Part shown: positions 22,776 through 31,334 of the stretch, piece by piece
Layout: each line of letters begins with the position of its first letter
Numbering within the stretch: position 1 is the stretch's first letter
Source: a virus
IMG/VR virus record: IMGVR_UViG_3300027962_000003
Span: 1 to 31,641 of that record
Strand: one strand, 5' to 3'
DNA: 31,641 nt
Position numbers and translations under genes: made by a program
The notes under the pieces: model-generated
What the model was told of the DNA's origin: nothing
Databases searched by the model: none
Seen by the model: only the letters and a program-made list of their open reading frames with translations

Positions 22776-22784
22776 AGATTCCCC

Positions 22785-23249
22785 TCACTTAATATAGCCG
22801 TATCCGATTTCGCACATCTGGCGAAACACTGTCGGAGAAGCCTCAGTATCCGGTGCGTCTGTTTTTCCGCCGAAACTCAGAAAAAAGTAATCGGCTAATA
22901 CACCCGGATTCGCATCGATAATGCGTTCAACCTCACACGCCATCTCATATGTTAATTGTTTGGGATTGGCTCCGACAGCTTCCGCCGCAGCGCGCGTTAC
23001 CCAACAGTTTAATTGGAGTGTTCCTAATATCGTCTGCACAATCCCCTGTGTCGTAATACCACTAAACCCGGTCATTCCGCCGTTAATCGGACCATCAGAC
23101 GGGTTCGTAAATGAGATCTGTGGCGTTTCATACGCTTCATCATACCATCCGGTCGTAAAATACGGCGTAACTCCAAACGTATTCCCGGGAGTCCAGTTAT
23201 CACGAATGAGGTTCCGAACTAAAATACGTATATCCTCTCTGCTACTCAT
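22785..23249 (-). CDS. Tail terminator-like protein
   Basis: A 154-aa protein at the position of tail-terminator proteins (after the HK97 gp10-like protein and before the tube). It starts with a helix (REDIRILVRNLIRDNW), has a beta-rich centre (ETPQISFTNPSDG), then a helix (LTYEMACEVERIIDANPG). The terminator ends tube growth and connects to the head. It overlaps the upstream stop by eight bases. Confidence 0.6.
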   Translation of the reverse strand: MSSREDIRILVRNLIRDNWTPGNTFGVTPYFTTGWYDEAYETPQISFTNPSDGPINGGMTGFSGITTQGIVQTILGTLQLNCWVTRAAAEAVGANPKQLTYEMACEVERIIDANPGVLADYFFLSFGGKTDAPDTEASPTVFRQMCEIGYGYIK

Positions 23250-23604
23250 GGCGCTGCATCTCCCCGTTCACAATCATCAGACCGTTCGGGGACGCATACG
23301 CAGAGAGTAGTTTGAATTCCTTGCCGTCAATGACCAGTACATCCGGATGCTTCGCTCCACCTTGATACGTCTGGAAGGCTTCTGATTGTGACGCATACCC
23401 TTTCATATGTGCGAAATGTTCTTCCCCGCGAATCGTGACAATGCGCTCATTCGAGGCATAATACCGAACATGCATCTGAATTTCGCGCTCAGTAGTTGTA
23501 TACTGCTGATCATTATAAGCATCCCGCCCATTCGGTATATACGTCCGCACCGTAACTGTTTGCCCGGCAGCCAAAATCCGATCTGCCCCAGTAGAAAGCT
23601 GCAT
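23242..23604 (-). CDS. Head-closure (stopper)-like protein
   Basis: A 120-aa beta-rich protein, with GQTVTVRTYIPNGRD, REIQMHVRYYASNERIV and KEFKLLSAYASPNG strands, which fits the head-closure/stopper type that follows the adaptor in siphoviruses. Assignment rests on its order between connector and terminator. A ribosome site is not obvious. Confidence 0.55.
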   Translation of the reverse strand: MQLSTGADRILAAGQTVTVRTYIPNGRDAYNDQQYTTTEREIQMHVRYYASNERIVTIRGEEHFAHMKGYASQSEAFQTYQGGAKHPDVLVIDGKEFKLLSAYASPNGLMIVNGEMQRHE

Positions 23605-23976
23605 TTATACCCGTTCTGCGGAGATGCTCCCCCGCAAGTTTCCCGTATCAACCGGCGCTCCGACCGGTGGCGGACGCTTTGCCTCTCGAACGACCTGCCA
23701 TGCGATCAGCTCTAAGAGCTTGTCCGGCGGATTCTGCTCTCGAAAAGCGGAAATTGCCCCAACCCCCGGAATCGCCTCAACGTTCCGAATCGTCCGATCA
23801 GCTGCTCGCCGGAGATAGAATTTTCCCTGCATTTTCTTGGTCCCAAACTCCTGATGCACCGCATAACTAACATCCGTATACGCCTGCCAGCCTGCAGGAA
23901 AGCGCCAACGATCCCGCACTTGCTGCAATGCCCCCAGCGCTTCTGTGTAGCCCAGTAGGGTAACGAAATCTTTCAT
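23605..23976 (-). CDS. HK97 gp10-like tail-completion protein
   Basis: A 123-aa protein with the family signature YAVHQEFGTKKMQGKFYLRR and a C-terminal VDTGNLRGSI. HK97 gp10-like proteins bridge neck and tail. ATGA overlap with the adaptor gene indicates coupling. Confidence 0.75.
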   Translation of the reverse strand: MKDFVTLLGYTEALGALQQVRDRWRFPAGWQAYTDVSYAVHQEFGTKKMQGKFYLRRAADRTIRNVEAIPGVGAISAFREQNPPDKLLELIAWQVVREAKRPPPVGAPVDTGNLRGSISAERV

Positions 23977-24341
23977 GTGAGCACTTTCAAGAGCACTTTC
24001 TTATTTTCTTTCACCCGTGCCAACGTCCCTGTATGATCAAGCATCATTGCCATCTCACCATACTGTGTCCGATGGAGGAAGTCACCGAAGTTTCCCGCAA
24101 CGCGGCGTGAGAATCCATCCAACGACTCACTCTGCATACGCGGATCTCGTGCGGTGGTAAAATGCGCTGCCAGATTGAGTTCGATATTCTCTAATTCCCC
24201 GGGATTCCACGTATATTCATCAGTGTTGAGATGCCGGTCGACAAGGAGATTTGCCAAATCAATAAATCGTTCGATATGCTCTGCTGAGACTGCTGTATCC
24301 ACAATCGCCTGTACATCGCTTGCTGTAATGCGTGCCATCAC
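23973..24341 (-). CDS. Head-tail connector (adaptor)-like protein
   Basis: A 122-aa mainly helical protein (ASDVQAIVDTAVSAEHIERF, IELNLAAHFTTARDPRM) that fits DUF4054- or gp6-type adaptors which attach to the portal. It overlaps both neighbours by ATGA. Its place before the gp10-like and closure proteins supports the call. Confidence 0.65.
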   Translation of the reverse strand: MMARITASDVQAIVDTAVSAEHIERFIDLANLLVDRHLNTDEYTWNPGELENIELNLAAHFTTARDPRMQSESLDGFSRRVAGNFGDFLHRTQYGEMAMMLDHTGTLARVKENKKVLLKVLT

Positions 24342-24613
24342 TCCCTCCGAAGAATTTCCCGAATCTTCCCATATGCCGGAATGACAATTTCGACAACATC
24401 CGCGATTTCCTGCAGAACGTCCTGCAGCTCTTGAAACGTTTGCTGCGCTTCCTCTGCCGTGAAATCGCCATCTTCAGCAAACTTCCGGACCTTTCGGAAT
24501 AGATTACGGGTTTCTTGTGAAACATCTTGCCCCTCCTCAATCAGATGCTCACTCTGTCGTAGAACCTCCGCAATCGCCAAGGCCTTCCGAAGAATCGTAA
24601 AAAACCGCATCAT
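24338..24613 (-). CDS. Small helical protein of the neck region (91 aa)
   Basis: The reading starts at an ATG with AAGGAG about eight bases upstream; the ORF extended to 24661 is not used. The protein is mostly helical with a mixed-charge coiled coil (ETRNLFRKVRKFAEDG, QQTFQELQDVLQEIADVV) and a C-terminal hydrophobic helix segment (VVEIVIPAYGKI). It could be a small coiled-coil partner of the next membrane protein. Its function is unknown. Confidence 0.6.
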   Translation of the reverse strand: MMRFFTILRKALAIAEVLRQSEHLIEEGQDVSQETRNLFRKVRKFAEDGDFTAEEAQQTFQELQDVLQEIADVVEIVIPAYGKIREILRRE

Positions 24614-24682
24614 ACATCCTTCTCCTTGTTTAGAATGAAGTGAGAGTGAGTAACGGCACAAGGAGAAAGTCAGGAAAGCGCA

Positions 24683-25039
24683 TTACCCACCCTCACGTTG
24701 TTCTCCTTGCGCTGACCTCTCCTGGTGATACCGCGAATAAAACCGCTGAAATTCCGGCTCCTTAATATGAATATCAGAGGCGTCTAAGAGCAAATCAATC
24801 TTATAATGCAGAATAGAGAGCATTGGCTCCAAGGCAGCATAGCCGACTTTCTGCTCCCGAAGCAGTCCAATCTCCTTCTCAGCCGCTGCAACGCGCTCTT
24901 TATTGGCTTTGCTCTTATCCAATTCCTTAATGTGCTCCTTATTGTCTCCGGTATCACGCTTTAAGATCCCATAGGCGATACCAACAATTACTGCCGTTGA
25001 GACAAGAGAGCCTAAAAGCGTCCAGAAAGTCATATCCAC
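24683..25039 (-). CDS. Membrane-anchored coiled-coil protein (spanin/holin-like)
   Basis: A 118-aa protein with one hydrophobic segment (residues about 5-25, FWTLLGSLVSTAVIVGIAY) followed by a charged coiled coil (about 33-65) and a helix with LHYKIDLLLDASDIHI. The GTG at 25039 is used here; an in-frame ATG at 25033 is possible. The topology resembles inner-membrane spanins or hemolysin-type holin accessory proteins, but it sits between head genes, which is unusual. Together with the 91-aa helical protein it may form a small lysis or membrane pair. Confidence 0.6.
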   Translation of the reverse strand: MDMTFWTLLGSLVSTAVIVGIAYGILKRDTGDNKEHIKELDKSKANKERVAAAEKEIGLLREQKVGYAALEPMLSILHYKIDLLLDASDIHIKEPEFQRFYSRYHQERSAQGEQREGG

Positions 25040-25062
25040 GGGGGGCGTACCTACCTATCCTG

Positions 25063-25434
25063 TTATATCTCTTCTTCCGTCTCGACTTCCGTCTCGACTT
25101 CCGTTTCTTCTTCCGACGGTGCCTCTCCGAAGTAGCTCCGTACATCCTGTGCGGTCACTTTGCCGATCCCCTTCACCTGTGTATAGTCTGTCAGCACCTG
25201 AATCGCTTCAAGACGAGTGAACCCTGCCTGAAAGAACTCCCGTCGACCAGGGAGATCCTCTGGTAAGGGGTTCGTTGGCGTTGGAGAGGTTTTAGCCTCA
25301 ATCGGTTCTATCTTGCCCTTCGCAGAGAGAATTCGGCGTTCCCGTTCTGTCGGTTCAAAGACATCTCCGGGAAAATATTCTGTCCCCTCTGCTGTCGTAT
25401 GCTTGCCACCGGTTAAACGAACCTGCTTTCCCAT
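25063..25434 (-). CDS. Small head protein with HhH-like motif and acidic repeat tail
   Basis: A 123-aa protein downstream of the capsid gene. The N-terminal part (VRLTGGKHTTAEGTEYFPGDVF) resembles small phage proteins that often follow capsid genes. Residues about 68-103 hold a helix-hairpin-helix-like segment (LEAIQVLTDYTQVKGIGKV). The C-terminus is a perfect short repeat (ETEVETEVETEEE), encoded by three near-identical 12-bp units that could change number. AAGGAG precedes the start. Function unknown. Confidence 0.6.
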   Translation of the reverse strand: MGKQVRLTGGKHTTAEGTEYFPGDVFEPTERERRILSAKGKIEPIEAKTSPTPTNPLPEDLPGRREFFQAGFTRLEAIQVLTDYTQVKGIGKVTAQDVRSYFGEAPSEEETEVETEVETEEEI

Positions 25435-25459
25435 GCTTTTCTCCTTGTATTAATGAAAC

Positions 25460-25504
25460 AGAGCCGGGGAGCCAGTATTAAATACTAAACTCCCCAGTAG
25501 CTCT
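25460..25504 (-). other. Long hairpin after the major capsid gene
   Basis: Nested complementary arms: AGAGC (25460-25464) with GCTCT (25500-25504), GGGGAG (25466-25471) with CTCCCC (25490-25495), and AGTAT (25474-25478) with ATACT (25482-25486). It begins seven bases past the capsid stop (25511). No U-tract follows, so it is more likely an mRNA 3'-end stabiliser or processing site than a terminator. Confidence 0.55.
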
Positions 25505-25510
25505 CCGCGC

Positions 25511-26545
25511 TTATGGTGTATCGGAATAAACGACGATACCGAGCGTCCCATTATAATCCGGCATGAGGCGGAGTGTGACTGCAGAAAAGACCTTATAATC
25601 CGTCACAAACCCTCCCTGCGAATCCCACTCAACCGGCTGAATATCTGATGCCTGATCAACGGCAATTTGCTCCGGAGACATATACACCATCACAACCTCA
25701 TCATCAGAGATCCCGGACATCGTTGAGTTGTTCAACCGATGTGCAACCTTGACATCATTGATGCCGTTGATTGCCAGAATCCGCTGCCGATAGGTTCGCT
25801 CCGAATATTGCTTATAGTCGTTTTCCAGAACATCTGAATAGTTCGAGGGCACGTACACATTATACGGTCCCTGCTCCGGAAACCCCATTCCGACCATCTC
25901 TTTCTTCATCTGAATGACGTCCTCAACCGGGTCCCGGTTCGTCGCATCATTCCACCCATCCGTTAGCGATCCCGTCACAACATTCGTATGGTTCATTATG
26001 CCGGAGATCGAGTTCCCATTAAGGGTGATACTGGAATCACCGTAGAGAAAGAGATCCTCAATGGATTCCGACACTTTCCGCGTTGCCAGTGCAACCATCC
26101 GCGTATCTAGTGTGGTTGCCCCCCCACCGGCGGAGGCCTGCAGCTGTCGCCACGGCAGATCGAAATCCATGTGCGTGATCGGAATCGGCACAGCGTTCAG
26201 TCCGAAATCAATGCCCTGATTCTCTCCGCGCTCCAACCCCATCATATCGCGTTGGGCATCTCCAATATCAGATACATCCTGCCATTCCGAAAGCAAGATG
26301 CCAATATTGTTAATCGGATTGAGAATTCCCGGAGTATTCCGGAGATCCTGTGCAACGACCAAGTTCTGACGCACGATGGTTTTCACCGTGCTGTCCAGTT
26401 GCTTCCACTGATCTTTTTGCAGCGTGTCATACGTCCGTAATGCCCTGCCGACATCACCCTCCGCTTCCATGATCCGCATAGCCATCTGACCACGAATCAT
26501 CTCGCGGGGAGACGAACGCTGCACTCGATAATTCTTTCCATCCAT
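25511..26545 (-). CDS. Major capsid protein (HK97 fold, encapsulin-like)
   Basis: A 344-aa protein with clean start (AGGAG, spacing about seven) after the decoration-like gene. Segments consistent with the HK97 fold in encapsulin-type capsid proteins are GMNHT-type turns, SVESIEDLFLYGDSSITL-like E-loop/P-domain motif (SESIEDLFLYGD) and DVVMVYMSPEQIAVDQASDI in the C-terminal half. It is expected to be the most abundant late protein. It follows the protease/scaffold in the usual order and is followed by a strong hairpin. Confidence 0.85.
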   Translation of the reverse strand: MDGKNYRVQRSSPREMIRGQMAMRIMEAEGDVGRALRTYDTLQKDQWKQLDSTVKTIVRQNLVVAQDLRNTPGILNPINNIGILLSEWQDVSDIGDAQRDMMGLERGENQGIDFGLNAVPIPITHMDFDLPWRQLQASAGGGATTLDTRMVALATRKVSESIEDLFLYGDSSITLNGNSISGIMNHTNVVTGSLTDGWNDATNRDPVEDVIQMKKEMVGMGFPEQGPYNVYVPSNYSDVLENDYKQYSERTYRQRILAINGINDVKVAHRLNNSTMSGISDDEVVMVYMSPEQIAVDQASDIQPVEWDSQGGFVTDYKVFSAVTLRLMPDYNGTLGIVVYSDTP

Positions 26546-26592
26546 AGTTCGCTCCTACGTTTCGTTTCGATTCTTACTCATGGTGATGCCGA

Positions 26593-27108
26593 TTACGCTG
26601 CACGGCATACAATTCTGACCGGATTCGAGCCGCCACTATTATCGACCGTTTCCATGGCATAGGCTTTTACCACGCCATCCATGATCGTATAGCTTGCCGA
26701 CCCACTCTCATCCACCGCCTGTCCTGAGTGGATCTGAAACGATCCGTCATCATGGAATTCCAGCGGTGTTTCCAGTGCAGTTACGTTTTCACCATCTGCC
26801 AGCCACCCATAAAAAAGGATGCCGGTCGGCAGATAGATCGACCGGACAAGCTCATTGGCAGCGATCTGCCCGTCAGCATCAGTCCAATCAGTCAACACAA
26901 GGACGGTGGGATCAATACCGTCAACCCCGCCGAGCGCGACACGAAGCGGTTGCGCGGCTCCCAGCGTTGATACATTCTGGACATCTGCTGATCCACCCGG
27001 CTCAATACAGGCTCCCGGTCGGATAATCTCACTTGCCTGCTCATCACTCTGGATGAGATACCCTTGCACTGCACCGGGAGATTTAATAATCCTACGAGTA
27101 TTCGTCAT
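26593..27108 (-). CDS. Head decoration or minor capsid protein (171 aa)
   Basis: A 171-aa beta-rich protein between the protease/scaffold and the capsid gene, with GPGACIEPGGSADVQN-like turns, RVALGGVDGIDPTVLVLTDW and a Ser-rich end. Decoration proteins and DUF2190-type capsid proteins occur in this position. AAGGGAG precedes the start. No enzymatic motif. Confidence 0.6.
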   Translation of the reverse strand: MTNTRRIIKSPGAVQGYLIQSDEQASEIIRPGACIEPGGSADVQNVSTLGAAQPLRVALGGVDGIDPTVLVLTDWTDADGQIAANELVRSIYLPTGILFYGWLADGENVTALETPLEFHDDGSFQIHSGQAVDESGSASYTIMDGVVKAYAMETVDNSGGSNPVRIVCRAA

Positions 27109-27169
27109 GGTTCTGCTCCCTTGCTTCCGTTAACACTCTGTTCACTTTCCCCTTGTTTCCCTGTGCAGC

Positions 27170-27718
27170 TTAGTCTTGTTCGCCGTTTTCGCGTTCAGCG
27201 CCGTAGGTCTGCAAACTTCCCGGACCATCATGCTCCTGCTGTGTCTCTTTCGGACCACTCCGCCGATACGACGGCACAGGCTTCTCAACTCGCGTCTTGA
27301 GTGTCTTGAGCGTCTCAAGATTGTACTGCTCAACTTCTGCAGTCTCAAATCCGTGCTTATCGACCAGCGTTTTCCGGAGCTGTTTCGCCTCTTCCTCCGC
27401 TTCCTGCTGCTGCGCCTCATACGCCTTAAGCGCCCGTTCTGCTTTCTCGAAATCGAACTGCTGCAGGTGCTCCGCTGTCGCCTTATCTACTTCCACTGTC
27501 ACCTTGTCCTCGACTGGCACCGCCTCTTTCCCGTCCACCTTGTTCTGAGTGGATTTCTCCGGAGTCTGCGTGGCGTTCTCTGGGTCGTCTTCAAGATAGT
27601 ACGCCCGAAACGCCACGAGCTCCTTACAATCGCGGTCGTTCAGCTGCTCTGTAGACAGCCCAAGATCCTCTACTTGAGCTAACTGATCAATCGTTTTTTG
27701 CCGTTCCTTCTCATCCAT
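27170..27718 (-). CDS. Nested in-frame scaffold protein (internal start)
   Basis: The ATG at 27716-27718 within the DUF2213 gene starts MDEKERQKTIDQLAQVEDL and has AAGGGAG about eight bases upstream. This matches the lambda C/Nu3 plan in which the scaffold is made separately in frame. The product would be 182 residues of mainly charged helix. The arrangement is seen in sequence; expression is inferred. Confidence 0.65.
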   Translation of the reverse strand: MDEKERQKTIDQLAQVEDLGLSTEQLNDRDCKELVAFRAYYLEDDPENATQTPEKSTQNKVDGKEAVPVEDKVTVEVDKATAEHLQQFDFEKAERALKAYEAQQQEAEEEAKQLRKTLVDKHGFETAEVEQYNLETLKTLKTRVEKPVPSYRRSGPKETQQEHDGPGSLQTYGAERENGEQD

Positions 27719-28792
27719 CTTGATCTCTCCCTTGTTTCCGTTAAATAGTTCCTGTAAACTGATTCCGGCTTGATGCAATCCCCGAAGCATCGCCTGTGCA
27801 AAGGATTCTGCCGTCTGGCGCTCTGTCTCAAACTCCCGATCAAACTCCTCCCGAAGTAAGCGCCGCGCCATACCGGTTGCACTGTTGATCGTAGACTCTG
27901 AGACACCCTCCATCCGGGGCGCAAGACGAATCACCGCATCCAAGGCCCCCTCATTGAGCCGCAATGTCCGGGGATTCACTACGGGGAGTGCAATCAGATC
28001 ATTTACACTGTTCGATTCCGTCTCTCCTAACAACGTTTTCTGCGCAATCCATGATTTCATGTTTGCCGACATTCCGCTAACAGTTGACGGCTTGCCCTCT
28101 TCCGGAGGGGTTGTCCCGGTCTGATCATAGTACGCATCAATGAAGGTCGAAAGCGACTTACTGACAGAGCTCCAATCCGTTGATTCCGTCCCGGAATAAT
28201 GCGGTGTGCGCGCCGAAGAAAGGACATGTACATTTAATTGACAGCCATCCTGTTGACTACATGCACCATCCGCATCTAAGAGTACCGCGATATGATCCGG
28301 AATGAGATCAGATTGCACCAAATCATATTCCTGCCCGTGATGCTCCCCAGATTTCTGGAATTCCCGGGCTAAATACCCGACTGAAACAGAAGCGTTTTTC
28401 CCGGCCTCAAAGTGTGGAATAACAGCGTCATCAACAGCATTCGTTCGCTCAATATCTAACCACATCTCATGCACAAGAAACTGTCCATCATACTGCACAT
28501 GGCGGTTTTGTCCAATTACATACTGCTGCCGAATCTCCGGCGAGGAGTTTACTAACACATAGGTCTCGCCATTATGGGGATGGTCTAACGTTACCTCCGT
28601 TCCCTCCCAATATGGAACAGAGTTCACGAGCTCTGATTCCGGAAGATATGCCGGAGCGGGGTTGTTCGCTCCTCTTAAAACCATCGATTTCAGAGACTTC
28701 GCCGGAATCACCAGATACTCACGCCCGTTCCATTTCTCCCGGCGTGTTTCTCCGGTCGTTAACAGAACTGAATACTGAAATAAGGGGTTCAT
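27170..28792 (-). CDS. DUF2213 prohead protease/scaffold protein
   Basis: A 540-aa protein. Residues 1-200 match the DUF2213 pattern (YLVIPAKSLKSMVLRGAN, GTEVTLDHPHNGE, ASVSVGYLAREFQKSG, DLIPDHIAVLLD), a phage capsid maturation domain, probably a protease. Residues 280-345 form a linker with a HAQ-like helix, and residues 358-540 are a charged scaffold-like helical region (DFEKAERALKAYEAQQQEAE) ending in a disordered C-terminus. An internal in-frame ATG with AGGGAG at 27718 probably yields the scaffold alone. It follows the Mu F-like gene. Confidence 0.8.
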   Translation of the reverse strand: MNPLFQYSVLLTTGETRREKWNGREYLVIPAKSLKSMVLRGANNPAPAYLPESELVNSVPYWEGTEVTLDHPHNGETYVLVNSSPEIRQQYVIGQNRHVQYDGQFLVHEMWLDIERTNAVDDAVIPHFEAGKNASVSVGYLAREFQKSGEHHGQEYDLVQSDLIPDHIAVLLDADGACSQQDGCQLNVHVLSSARTPHYSGTESTDWSSVSKSLSTFIDAYYDQTGTTPPEEGKPSTVSGMSANMKSWIAQKTLLGETESNSVNDLIALPVVNPRTLRLNEGALDAVIRLAPRMEGVSESTINSATGMARRLLREEFDREFETERQTAESFAQAMLRGLHQAGISLQELFNGNKGEIKMDEKERQKTIDQLAQVEDLGLSTEQLNDRDCKELVAFRAYYLEDDPENATQTPEKSTQNKVDGKEAVPVEDKVTVEVDKATAEHLQQFDFEKAERALKAYEAQQQEAEEEAKQLRKTLVDKHGFETAEVEQYNLETLKTLKTRVEKPVPSYRRSGPKETQQEHDGPGSLQTYGAERENGEQD

Positions 28793-28801
28793 AGGCGCCT
28801 T

Positions 28802-28816
28802 AATTCCTTTGGAATT
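28802..28816 (-). promoter_or_regulatory. Hairpin next to the DUF2213 ribosome site
   Basis: AATTCC (28802-28807) and GGAATT (28811-28816) form a short stem with a three-base loop. It directly precedes AAGG and nine bases later the ATG, so it may affect ribosome access. The 111-bp spacer (28793-28903) otherwise holds AT-rich sequence without a gene. Confidence 0.3.
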
Positions 28817-28903
28817 GACGGCGGATTAATGAAAAACAGCACCGATATGATTTGCAAATAAGATATTGAAAGGGAATTCAGGACGCAAGAAAAGAATTTA
28901 AGC

Positions 28904-29860
28904 CTAAAGAACTAAGTCTAACCGCATAAGGATCTTATCTAATGTTCCCTTTGGTAAGAAATCTTGGTGCTCATCAAAGGACGGCAGCCAAATACACCGA
29001 CACATCGGATGCAGGGGAATCGTTCCACGCGCCTCTTTTATTGTCACTGCAACGCCCTCCCAACCGAGACAAATCGGACAGACGCGCTCATCAGAGGCGG
29101 TGGAGAACTCGGCAAAGTTTGTAACCTTCTGGACTCCGGCAGCCTCATAGGTCGTTAACGACGCCTCCGCATGTGCACGAGTAATTTCTGTCCGGACGAT
29201 AGTAAGCGACCGCCGGAGCCCGACCTTATCAACCCGGTCATTGATTGCTCCGGCGAGATTGCGCGCCATCTGTCGGGGAGTCTGATGCTCTGCATAGCCT
29301 TGCACTAACGTATCGCGCGTCTTGCGAGCCGCCTGTGATACCGTCGCGTCTTGAACTGTTTTTAACCGGTCGTAGTGCTGAATACTCAATTCCCGCACGG
29401 TCCGAGCAAAATGCGGATGCCGGATTAATTCATGTGCAGAGGTGGCGAGGTTTTGTACTCCGGCACGGCGGAGAGCATTGAGCGCTGAATCCATCCCCTT
29501 AATAACTGCCCCCTGCACTAAAGGCTTTTGCCATGTATAGAGTGGGTCTTGTGTCGCCGCACGCGGAGAGACACCGCCGACTTCCTCTGCAACAACCTGT
29601 CGAAACCAGACCGCGAACTCATCGGAAAGCTGCTCCACGTTCCCGAAAGTGAAGGTTTCTGCGGGGGAGGCGTGAATATGAAGCGGACGATGCTTTTCCG
29701 GATCAGCTAATTCAGCAGCATCATTTTCAATAAAGGTCGTATTGACTAAGCCCTTTACCCGACGCCAGCGCCTTCGAAACTGCCCCCGATAGGATTGACG
29801 CAGCTTCCCGGTGCGGGTCGGATCAGCACGCGGAACTGTCTTATGAATTGCTAACGTCAT
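28904..29860 (-). CDS. Head morphogenesis protein (Mu F / SPP1 gp7-like)
   Basis: A 318-aa protein with the C-terminal Mu F-like signature: helix with RKTRDTLVQGYAEHQTPRQM, IVRTEITRAHAEAS, then ERVCPICLGWEG and PLHPMCRCIW (a zinc-like CxxC and CxC pair) near the end. Mu F-like proteins sit in or at the portal vertex and assist head assembly. Its start overlaps the portal stop as ATGA (29857-29860). Confidence 0.85.
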   Translation of the reverse strand: MTLAIHKTVPRADPTRTGKLRQSYRGQFRRRWRRVKGLVNTTFIENDAAELADPEKHRPLHIHASPAETFTFGNVEQLSDEFAVWFRQVVAEEVGGVSPRAATQDPLYTWQKPLVQGAVIKGMDSALNALRRAGVQNLATSAHELIRHPHFARTVRELSIQHYDRLKTVQDATVSQAARKTRDTLVQGYAEHQTPRQMARNLAGAINDRVDKVGLRRSLTIVRTEITRAHAEASLTTYEAAGVQKVTNFAEFSTASDERVCPICLGWEGVAVTIKEARGTIPLHPMCRCIWLPSFDEHQDFLPKGTLDKILMRLDLVL

Positions 29861-31275
29861 TCAACCGCACCATTCTCCCGGGCAATCTGCTGTAATCCCC
29901 GAAGAAGCTGCATCACTGTGACCGGCTTCTCATCCGTTCGAGCAAGGATCTGTTCTGCCATCACTTCATCCTCATCAATCATCTGCTCTAAGATATTGGT
30001 CGCTAAGCGCTCCGTCTCTGGTTCCGCGCTCCACCCGAAAATTTCTGTCCGGGCTTCTGCCTCATCCAAGAGATCCGGAATTGGTGTCGGAGAGAGGTTC
30101 TTTAACGCAGCCGTCAACGTCTGTGCGATTTCTGCCTGCTCTTTCTCTGACATCTCAAACAAGGGAGGCCATTCTGCCGTAATCCGGTTCCGAGGCGCCT
30201 CCAATATTCCGAGCCAAATTAAGCGATTTGTCAAGGCACGCAATATCCGGGGAAAGGCGTGTTTCTCCTGACGCATGGACATTTCACCATAGAGTGTAGC
30301 CGCATCCATCGAAGAAGCTAAATCACCGCGCTCCGATCCAGTTAAGAGCCGCTTCGGATACCCCTTCGCTCCGGCGATATTTTGCAGAATAATATCATAC
30401 GTCTCTTTCGGAGAACGAATATCCGAATCAATCGTATGGGGGGTAACTCCCTGCACCAAGGAATACTCTTTCATCTCATGCTGAAACTCTTCTAACTCTT
30501 GTTTCAGCGCGTCCTCATCCTCAACCTCAGCATCTGCATCGACGTTAAAAAGTACCCGGCGAAGGGCAGCCTTCATATAAATCTCCGGCGCAGCACCGGA
30601 AACTTTATAGAGATCCAAGAGGTCGTTATAAATCGCACGAAGACGAGGTGTCCCGTAAACCTCATCTTCCTCTAAATCCTCTGCAACATGGATTACGCGC
30701 GTCCAATGGACCTGCTGCTTCCGGTGTGCTTTATTGAATGCCTCATCCGAGGACATCTCAATCTCATACATCTCCGGACGCCCATAGCGCTCGGAGCGCA
30801 CATCAGTATCATATGAGAGAATTGTCACACTTCCCTCATGAAACGGAGAAAAATACAGGAGATCCTGCGGATCACTCAGCGCATTTTCTGTTAACGGTTC
30901 TGCTAAAGAATCGGACTCCGAGCGCAGCCCTAAGAGTAGCACACCGAAGCGTCCGATACCCGAAATCCGATCAATCCGCTCGAGATAATGGAATACGGCG
31001 AGCTGATCGTTATCGATAATCTGCTGCCATCCCTGTAAAAATGGCGTCTCTTCCTCATCACCATCCCGGAGAATCGGCTGTTCTTTCCACGTTAAACTCG
31101 CCGGGAGTGTGACCAGTCGGCGTGCCAGCCCCTTCCGATCATACATCTGATAGAAATGATCAAAGGTTAGCTTCTCCGGATACCCGAAAATCTTATTATA
31201 ATCACGCTTCCCTCCCAAGAGCCCTAAATATCCGGCGAGATAATAGCGATAGACAAGATCCGATTGGAATGTCAT
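29857..31275 (-). CDS. Portal protein (DUF1073-like)
   Basis: A 472-aa protein with the DUF1073 N-terminal pattern (DLVYRYYLAGYLGLLGGKRD, YDRKGLARRLVTLPASLTW) and the central FGVLLLGLRSESD and MKAALRRVLFNVDAD regions. Portals form the dodecameric ring for DNA entry and exit. AGGAGG precedes the start; the leader upstream is the duplicated element 31335-31518. It begins the head operon, with no terminase gene directly upstream on the same strand. Confidence 0.8.
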   Translation of the reverse strand: MTFQSDLVYRYYLAGYLGLLGGKRDYNKIFGYPEKLTFDHFYQMYDRKGLARRLVTLPASLTWKEQPILRDGDEEETPFLQGWQQIIDNDQLAVFHYLERIDRISGIGRFGVLLLGLRSESDSLAEPLTENALSDPQDLLYFSPFHEGSVTILSYDTDVRSERYGRPEMYEIEMSSDEAFNKAHRKQQVHWTRVIHVAEDLEEDEVYGTPRLRAIYNDLLDLYKVSGAAPEIYMKAALRRVLFNVDADAEVEDEDALKQELEEFQHEMKEYSLVQGVTPHTIDSDIRSPKETYDIILQNIAGAKGYPKRLLTGSERGDLASSMDAATLYGEMSMRQEKHAFPRILRALTNRLIWLGILEAPRNRITAEWPPLFEMSEKEQAEIAQTLTAALKNLSPTPIPDLLDEAEARTEIFGWSAEPETERLATNILEQMIDEDEVMAEQILARTDEKPVTVMQLLRGLQQIARENGAVE

Positions 31276-31334
31276 TGGAGCCTCCTCATTATCGTTATAA
31301 GAAAATAGCTCTCCCTATCACAGAAAGCAATCTT

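Noticed and set aside
28793-28903. Small gene in the spacer before DUF2213
   Set aside because: No frame with a start and ribosome site was seen. The spacer holds AT-rich sequence and one short hairpin.
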